Assembly (NCBI RefSeq): GCF_001439785.1
Contig: NZ_JYLI01000017.1
Location: 62,001 to 126,000 of the forward strand
Length of the DNA: 64,000 bases
DNA from: Pseudomonas poae
GTDB lineage: Bacteria; Pseudomonadota; Gammaproteobacteria; Pseudomonadales; Pseudomonadaceae
Reading direction: 5' to 3'
Shown here in pieces: positions 58,604-64,000 of the stretch (its first letter is position 1; every line of letters begins with the position of its first letter). Made by a program: the position numbers and the translations under genes. The notes beneath the pieces were generated by a model, which ran no database searches, was not told where the DNA came from, and worked only from the letters and a program-made list of their open reading frames with translations.

Positions 58604-61600
58604 TTAATCACCCCCGCCTGACGATTTCTATCAACAATTTTCTTTATTGCTTCATCAACTAGCTTGGGATCATAACCTCGCTCTAGCATGTTAATCCTCA
58701 ACGCATCTGTATCACGACATACTGCACCACAAAGATCCAGTGAATCTTGCTGAACCTGAGCTGCTGTATTCTTCCCTCCATAGGTTGGCCCCGCCTGGTG
58801 AACATCTTTCGGAACTTCCACAGCGGTGGCATTTTGATATAGCATTTTTTCTTCTGCTGGAGTCAGTTTTCTGCCCAACTCATTTTCCTTCGCTTTTCTC
58901 AAAGCGGAGAAAGACGGAATGTGATCATGTTCTAATCCGTCTCCAACAACTTCCCCTTTTTTAAGATCCTTATATGATCCGACATCAAGAGGCTTAACAT
59001 TCTGAATCTCATTGCTGGCGTTGCTAATCAGCTTCGATGCTTCGCTGAGATCGCCCCTACTCAGCGCTTTCCTTGCCATTTTCAGGGTAGCAGCAGCAAT
59101 CCGCTCACCCGGTATAAGAGCCGCTGATGCCTCCAAATAGTCAAGCGCACTTTCTGCTTCTACAACACTTTTGATTGTACCAACCACCGGCACAAAATCA
59201 GCTCCCTGCAATAGGGTAGCTTTCAGTTCCTCACGTCGCTGATCATACATCTTGACCGAGCAGGCCTCCGCGCTCATCCCGGCACAATTTTCTTTTTTAT
59301 ACTGCTCGTTTTGTGCTTCGACACGATCTCCAGCCAACTGCTGAGGTGTCTTGCCTGCCGCGAGTGCTTCAGCAAGGTCACTGAGCGAGTTGTTCTCTAC
59401 CGCATTGCTTCCCGCTTGCGCCCCGGTCACCGCCCCACTGAGGTCACCACCAGCACCCGCCCCAACCAACCCTGCGGCCAAGCCCGACAGCGCAACCACC
59501 GTCTCTCTCTGCTCCTGCGTCAGATCCGCCGTTGCCACACCCGGATACATCTGGTGCGCAATGTACTCACCCGTCGTCGCGCCAGCACCGCCGGCCAGTG
59601 CGGAGTTGCCTTGTGCCTGCGCTACCACCGCGCCCAGTACGGCATGCGCCATGGTATTCAGCGCGGTATTGTCCCCGGTGGTTTTCCTGATCACTTGTGC
59701 CAGGTACGGCGCCGACGCGCCGGCGATGGCGGAGCCAATATCGCCCCCCACAAGGCCTTGCAATGCTGCTGTCACCGCCTGTGCTACACGGGGGTAATTA
59801 CCGCCGACCCCGTAGTCAGCCATGATTCGTTGATAAGCGTCAGTGGCAATGAGTTGTTGCTTGTAGCGTTCGACGTCTTCTTTATTGGCATCTTTTTCAG
59901 GTTCCTTGATGCCACGCTTATCAAGTTCAGCACGCGCCTCTTTATCGGCATTAAGCTGACCTTGGGTCCGAACGATATCGACCGTTTGCGTACCAATGTC
60001 CGCAATAAGCTGCACCTGCCGCAGGCGTTTCTGCTCTTTCTCCTTATCGAAAATCGGGCTGATGCTGCCGTTGGCGTGTTCGACGTCGTGGCTGAGCGTA
60101 GCGACGTCCTGCTGTTGTTTGGCAGGATCGCGGATGTCGAGGGTGCCGTTGGAGATGGCCGATGAAGTGGTGCCGCTGTCGCTGTCGCCGTGGTTGAAAG
60201 CGATCAGGGTGCCGGTGGGCATGTTGCTGATAAAGGCGCCGGAGCCATCACTGCCCGTGCTGACGCTGGCGCTTTGCAGTTTGCTGCTGTACTCGGCCTT
60301 GTTCTTCAACACGCTCCAGCCGAGGGTGCCGGTGCTCAAACGGTTTTTATCTGGCGTGGCGGTGCTGGCGATCACGCTGCCGTCGAGTTGAGTGTGGTTG
60401 CCCACGTCGATCTGGTAACCGCCCTTGCCGGCGAACAGGCCGGTTTGCTCCTGCACGCTTTGGTATTTGGAGTCGAGCTTGCTTTTGCTGACGCTGAGGT
60501 TGGCGCTGCCGCCTGAACCGATGATGGCGTAGCTGACGCCGGCGCTCGCATCGGTCTGCTTGGACTTGTAGTTGTCGGTGTCTTGCAGACTTTGCAGCGT
60601 GAGGTCGCGACCGACGGTGGCGGCGATTTTGTCGGCGCTGACCTGGGCGCCTTTGAGGGTCGTGTCGCGCCCGCTGGTCAGGTTGATCTGGTTGCCGGCG
60701 TCCAGCGTGGTCTCGGTCCAGGTGGTGCCGTTGCCTTTTTCGTTGCCTGTGCCTTTGTTGGCATTGGCGAAGATACTCAGCCCGCCGCCGTCGGAGCCCA
60801 CGCCCAAGCTGATGCCCACCGCCCCGCCGCTGCTCTTGTTGTTGCCCTCGAGCTTCTGGTCGTTGGCTGCCGCTTCCAGGCGAATGTCGCGCTCGGCGGC
60901 CAGTTGCATCTGGTTGCCGGCCTGCAGCTTGCTGCCTTGCACACGAATATCACCCGCGTCCCCGGGCGTGCCGTTGCCGTCGGCCACGATGGTGAGGTTG
61001 TTGCCGGCGGTGAGGCTACTGCCCTGGCTGAGGGTTTGTTCCTGAGTCTGTTTGGACTCGGACTTTTGTGAGCCCAGGGAGAGGCTGATGCCCACGAACT
61101 GCGCGACGTTGCCGCTGTTGATGCCCCCGTCCTTCTGCGCCGCCTGCCACGCCTGCACACCGGTCAAGCCGGCCTTCACGCCTTGCAGCGCCGACAGACG
61201 AGTGTCGTCCTCGTTCTTGGCCTGTTTGGCGGTCTGGTATGCGCTGTCCACCGCGCTGCCCACGGTGCCGGACAACGCCAGGGTCAAGCCGCTGGATTTG
61301 CTCTTGGCGGTCTGCTCACTGCGGTTGTTGTTCTCGGACGCCAGGATGCTGACATTCTGCCCGGCCAGGCTGATGTCCTTGCCGGCCACCACGTCGGAGC
61401 CACGTACGGTCAGGTCCTTGCCGGCCTGGATGTTCACGCTGCCCAGCACGCTGCCAACATTGCTGGCGCGGGTGGTTTCGGTGCTGCTGGTGGTGGTGTT
61501 TTTGTTGCTGCTGGAGCCTAGCGTGACGCCGATGCCGCCGGTGCTCAGCAAGCCCGATTTTTTGACCGAGGACGAATGGCTCTGCTCGAAGCTTTCGGTG

Positions 61601-64000
61601 GCGCCGTCGATCAATACGTTGCGCCCGGCCTGCACGCTTGTGGCGTGGGTGGACACCACATCGCTGGCCGTGGTGCCGATGTCTCGACCGGCACGCACCA
61701 CCACCGTGTCGCCGCTGATGGAAGAGCCTTGCTGGGCGATCTGGTTGCTGCTGTCGATGCGTGTCTTCTGGCTGCTGGAGAGCAACCCGTTGCTGGTCTT
61801 GGTTTTGCGGTAATAGCTGTAGTCGCTGTTCTGCGCGGCCTTCAGCGCCAGGTCATTGCCGGCGTACAGGTACGCTTGCTGGCCGGCACTCGCGCGGCTG
61901 GCCGTGGCGATCAGGTCGTTGCCGGCGCTCAGGGACAGGTCGCCGCCCGCCACCAGCGAGGTGCCCACCTGTTGAACGTGGTCCTCTTTGCTGGTGACCT
62001 TCTTCGAATTGGAGGCCGAATGCTGCTCGTTGGTGACCGCGCCGAGGTTCACATTGCCCGTCGCCGCCATCGCCAAATCACGCGTGGCATTGAGCTGACT
62101 GCCCACCGCGCTGATATCGCGCCCCGCCACCAGATGCAGATCACGGCCCGCCTCGACCACCGAGCCCTGCTGGGCGAGGGTGCTGAAGCTCGAGCGGCTG
62201 CCAATGTTGCCGCTGTTCAGGGTTTGCGAAGCGGTGACGTTGATGTCGCCCTTGGCCTGAACGATGGTATCGGCGCCGCTCTTGAGTGCGCCGCCGACGT
62301 TGTTGATATTGCCGCCTGCTTGCAGGGTAAGCGCGTTGGCCGACTCGATGCGCGCGGCGTTGTCGACGAAGTCGCTGCGTTCGGTGCGGTAGCCGCTGGC
62401 GCTCTGGTGGGTGGTGACGGTACGCTGGTTGAGCAGGTCGGCGCCGGCAGCGAGGTTGACGTCGCGGCCGGCGAGAATGCCGCCGCCGCGGTTGCTGAGG
62501 GTGTTGCCGCTGAGCAGATCGAGGCGCCCGCCGGCTTGCATCAGGCCGCTGTTGGTGAGGTTGCCGCCGGCGTTGGCGAACAGGCTGCTGGTGGCGCGCA
62601 GGGTGCCGACGTTGTTGAGGTCGGCGCCGGCCATCAGGCTCAGGTCGTTGCCGGAGATCAACGCGCCGTTGGGCGCCAGGCGATTGTTGGCCTGGGCCAG
62701 GTACAGCACGGGCACCAGCACTTGTTGGCCGGCGACGGTGGCGTTTTCCAGCCAGACAATATCGTGGGTCAGCGCCGCGACCTGCTCGGCAGTGAGGCTC
62801 ACGCCCACGGCCAGGTTGAGCGCGGTTTTGCTGGCGACGGCGTTGTCCATCAAACGCTGGTACAGGGCGGCATCGCTGGTCAGGCCATCAATGAACCGCT
62901 GGCCGGTGCGGGCAAGCACGGCTTGCTGGATCAAGCGTTGTTCGTAGAAGCCGTCACCCAGACGCTTTTGTGCCAGGTCCGGGTTGAAGCCCAGCTTGGC
63001 CAGCAGGTAATCCGAACCCAGGAACTGACGCATGTCGGTCAGCGCCGGGTTGGTTTCGATCAGGTACTTTTGCGGGTTGGCCGCGAACTGGCTGCTGGGC
63101 AGGCCGCTGGCGCTGGTGCCGTCGTTGAGGTGAAATAGGCCGTTCTGCCCGGTGGGCAAGCCAAAGCCCGGCAGGCCGAGCGGGTTGACCTGTTGCTGGG
63201 CGACATCCGGCGGCAGTTGCGGGTTGAGGCTGACCAAGGTGGAGTAACCCGGCGCGCGGGTGTCGGTTTTGATGCCGCTGCCCACGTAGGTGTAACCACC
63301 GCGCACCACGCTGTTGTCGATGCCGGCCTGGGCTTTCACATTGACGGCGCCGCCGGCCTGGATCACCGCTGCGTAACGCTGGTCGGAAGGCGCCAGCTCG
63401 GTGGTCTTGAGGGGCACCCACTCGCGCTCCATGGTGCCGATAAAGGCAGCCATGGCGGCTTCGACGCCGCTCATGTCGTTGGGGTCGTAATTCGCCCCGC
63501 CGATGGAATAACGCTGGTTGAACGCGGCCGCAGGCTCGGCCCAGATTTCCGGGTGACGGCTGCGCTCGGAGGCAAAAATACGTTCGCTGAGGGTGTCGTG
63601 GGTCACCAGGCCCACGTTGTTCAACTGATTGACGACGGCGGTCAGGTTGCCGCCAGCGGCGATGCTACTGCTGCTGTTGAGCAGCTCGCCACCGGTCAGC
63701 AGCATGTTGCCGCCCGAGGTGATGCTGGACGCCGCGCTGGCTTGCGTCACGATCAAGTGCTCACGCTGGGCAATCAGGTACGGGCGGTTTTCCTTGCCGC
63801 CGTCACAGTCGCCGCCCGTGACATTGAAGATGCATGCGGTAGGCGTGATGGAAGCGCTGTAGATGCCCGATTCACTGGTGAGCAGCGTGCGGATGTTCTG
63901 AAGGGTGCTGGCGGCGAGGGTCAGGTTGGCGTCGGTCTGGATCGTCGAGGAACTGTTGACGATGCTGTCGGCGAGGCCGCCCTGGCCGTCGCGGTCGATG
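58600..64000 (-). CDS. cdiA: CdiA-type filamentous haemagglutinin toxin, 5' end outside window
   Basis: The frame is open to the window edge, giving about 1800 visible codons; the N-terminal secretion domain and any cdiB partner lie beyond 64000. The protein is a two-partner-secreted contact-dependent inhibition effector. Upstream-most sequence is filament with haemagglutinin repeats (GGNLTNSGLMQAGGRLDLLSG, AGRDLHLVAGRDISAVGSQL). A DUF637/pretoxin region follows (AVLGAVVAQAQGNSALAGGAG), then the VENN motif at 59389-59400. The 262-residue toxic tail begins with a possible entry region (DFVPVVGTIKSVVEAES). It ends with EHDHIPSFSALRKAKENE, NATAVEVPKDVHQAGPTYGG and a cysteine pair LCGAVCRD. The HDH...H pattern suggests an HNH-type metal nuclease, which is inference. 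Confidence 0.88.
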   Translation of the reverse strand, partial: IDRDGQGGLADSIVNSSSTIQTDANLTLAASTLQNIRTLLTSESGIYSASITPTACIFNVTGGDCDGGKENRPYLIAQREHLIVTQASAASSITSGGNMLLTGGELLNSSSSIAAGGNLTAVVNQLNNVGLVTHDTLSERIFASERSRHPEIWAEPAAAFNQRYSIGGANYDPNDMSGVEAAMAAFIGTMEREWVPLKTTELAPSDQRYAAVIQAGGAVNVKAQAGIDNSVVRGGYTYVGSGIKTDTRAPGYSTLVSLNPQLPPDVAQQQVNPLGLPGFGLPTGQNGLFHLNDGTSASGLPSSQFAANPQKYLIETNPALTDMRQFLGSDYLLAKLGFNPDLAQKRLGDGFYEQRLIQQAVLARTGQRFIDGLTSDAALYQRLMDNAVASKTALNLAVGVSLTAEQVAALTHDIVWLENATVAGQQVLVPVLYLAQANNRLAPNGALISGNDLSLMAGADLNNVGTLRATSSLFANAGGNLTNSGLMQAGGRLDLLSGNTLSNRGGGILAGRDVNLAAGADLLNQRTVTTHQSASGYRTERSDFVDNAARIESANALTLQAGGNINNVGGALKSGADTIVQAKGDINVTASQTLNSGNIGSRSSFSTLAQQGSVVEAGRDLHLVAGRDISAVGSQLNATRDLAMAATGNVNLGAVTNEQHSASNSKKVTSKEDHVQQVGTSLVAGGDLSLSAGNDLIATASRASAGQQAYLYAGNDLALKAAQNSDYSYYRKTKTSNGLLSSSQKTRIDSSNQIAQQGSSISGDTVVVRAGRDIGTTASDVVSTHATSVQAGRNVLIDGATESFEQSHSSSVKKSGLLSTGGIGVTLGSSSNKNTTTSSTETTRASNVGSVLGSVNIQAGKDLTVRGSDVVAGKDISLAGQNVSILASENNNRSEQTAKSKSSGLTLALSGTVGSAVDSAYQTAKQAKNEDDTRLSALQGVKAGLTGVQAWQAAQKDGGINSGNVAQFVGISLSLGSQKSESKQTQEQTLSQGSSLTAGNNLTIVADGNGTPGDAGDIRVQGSKLQAGNQMQLAAERDIRLEAAANDQKLEGNNKSSGGAVGISLGVGSDGGGLSIFANANKGTGNEKGNGTTWTETTLDAGNQINLTSGRDTTLKGAQVSADKIAATVGRDLTLQSLQDTDNYKSKQTDASAGVSYAIIGSGGSANLSVSKSKLDSKYQSVQEQTGLFAGKGGYQIDVGNHTQLDGSVIASTATPDKNRLSTGTLGWSVLKNKAEYSSKLQSASVSTGSDGSGAFISNMPTGTLIAFNHGDSDSGTTSSAISNGTLDIRDPAKQQQDVATLSHDVEHANGSISPIFDKEKEQKRLRQVQLIADIGTQTVDIVRTQGQLNADKEARAELDKRGIKEPEKDANKEDVERYKQQLIATDAYQRIMADYGVGGNYPRVAQAVTAALQGLVGGDIGSAIAGASAPYLAQVIRKTTGDNTALNTMAHAVLGAVVAQAQGNSALAGGAGATTGEYIAHQMYPGVATADLTQEQRETVVALSGLAAGLVGAGAGGDLSGAVTGAQAGSNAVENNSLSDLAEALAAGKTPQQLAGDRVEAQNEQYKKENCAGMSAEACSVKMYDQRREELKATLLQGADFVPVVGTIKSVVEAESALDYLEASAALIPGERIAAATLKMARKALSRGDLSEASKLISNASNEIQNVKPLDVGSYKDLKKGEVVGDGLEHDHIPSFSALRKAKENELGRKLTPAEEKMLYQNATAVEVPKDVHQAGPTYGGKNTAAQVQQDSLDLCGAVCRDTDALRINMLERGYDPKLVDEAIKKIVDRNRQAGVIK
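59520..60706 (-). repeat. 1.19-kb direct repeat, copy in full cdiA
   Basis: This is the counterpart of 56701-57887 in the same reading frame and orientation. It encodes the end of the filament and most of the pretoxin region. With the diverged flank the homology reaches the VENN codons at 59389. It provides a target for recombination that would exchange the toxin tails. Confidence 0.92.

Noticed and set aside
61576..63138. 520-codon open frame on the plus strand inside cdiA
   Set aside because: It is antisense to the haemagglutinin repeats. Its alanine/glycine/valine-rich sequence mirrors the repeat composition.

Overview
The window is chromosomal DNA of a Pseudomonas, most likely of the P. 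fluorescens group. This is inferred from the high GC content, the many GTGGGAG/GGCAAGCCC REP hairpins, and Pseudomonas gene neighbourhoods such as oscA-sbp-cysTWA followed by a GGDEF/EAL protein, desA and a PAS-GGDEF protein. No phage, plasmid, integrase or CRISPR locus is visible. The left edge cuts gshA and the right edge cuts a very large CdiA gene.

Region 1 (1-9.5 kb) holds the end of gshA, an aldo/keto reductase, the choline transporter betT with a palindromic operator candidate, and a cysteine/cystine block: serine acetyltransferase diverging from dcyD and a three-gene cystine-type ABC importer. Region 2 (10-19.5 kb) holds a sulfur-scavenging operon of a 20-codon leader ORF, two SfnB-like flavoprotein dehydrogenases, an SnaA/NtaA-type monooxygenase and a MetQNI-type importer. 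Two proteins built from a shared beta-rich repeat module flank it. Region 3 (19.6-36 kb) holds a methyltransferase, a TriABC-like RND pump with two adaptor lipoproteins, an AAA ATPase, a second MetQ with an unusual sigma-54-activator-like protein and a small hydrolase, an MFS exporter, a fatty-acid desaturase diverging from an AraC regulator, a receiver-only response regulator diverging from a GlcG-like protein and hydroxyisourate hydrolase, a Crp/Fnr regulator and an Mpo1-like membrane protein. Region 4 (36.3-49.9 kb) holds the sulfate importer cysA-cysW-cysT-sbp with oscA, two cyclic-di-GMP enzymes flanking desA, the GABA genes gabD and gabT, tRNA-Arg(CCG), and an ECF-type sigma factor with a membrane partner. 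Region 5 (50.3-64 kb) is accessory and surface-related: a serralysin-type metalloprotease, a CsgG/DUF4810/DUF799 lipoprotein trio, another lipoprotein, and a contact-dependent inhibition locus.

Four separate loci concern sulfur (cystine uptake, organosulfur oxidation, methionine-type uptake, sulfate uptake). Several have AT-rich symmetric or repeated motifs upstream that could be sites for a sulfur-status regulator.

The most notable structures are these. (a) A CdiA toxin-immunity pair is followed by an orphan CdiA C-terminal module with its own toxin and immunity genes. The two share about 1.2 kb of almost identical DNA ending at the VENN region, which is an arrangement suited to toxin switching. 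The repeat ends exactly at a small inverted-repeat element. (b) A roughly 200-bp mobile-like element with 18-bp terminal inverted repeats occurs as two complete and three partial copies, embedded in REP sequence. One copy lies just behind a response regulator that lacks its output domain. (c) A sigma-54-activator-like protein has an altered GAFTGA loop, altered arginine-finger positions and no DNA-binding domain.
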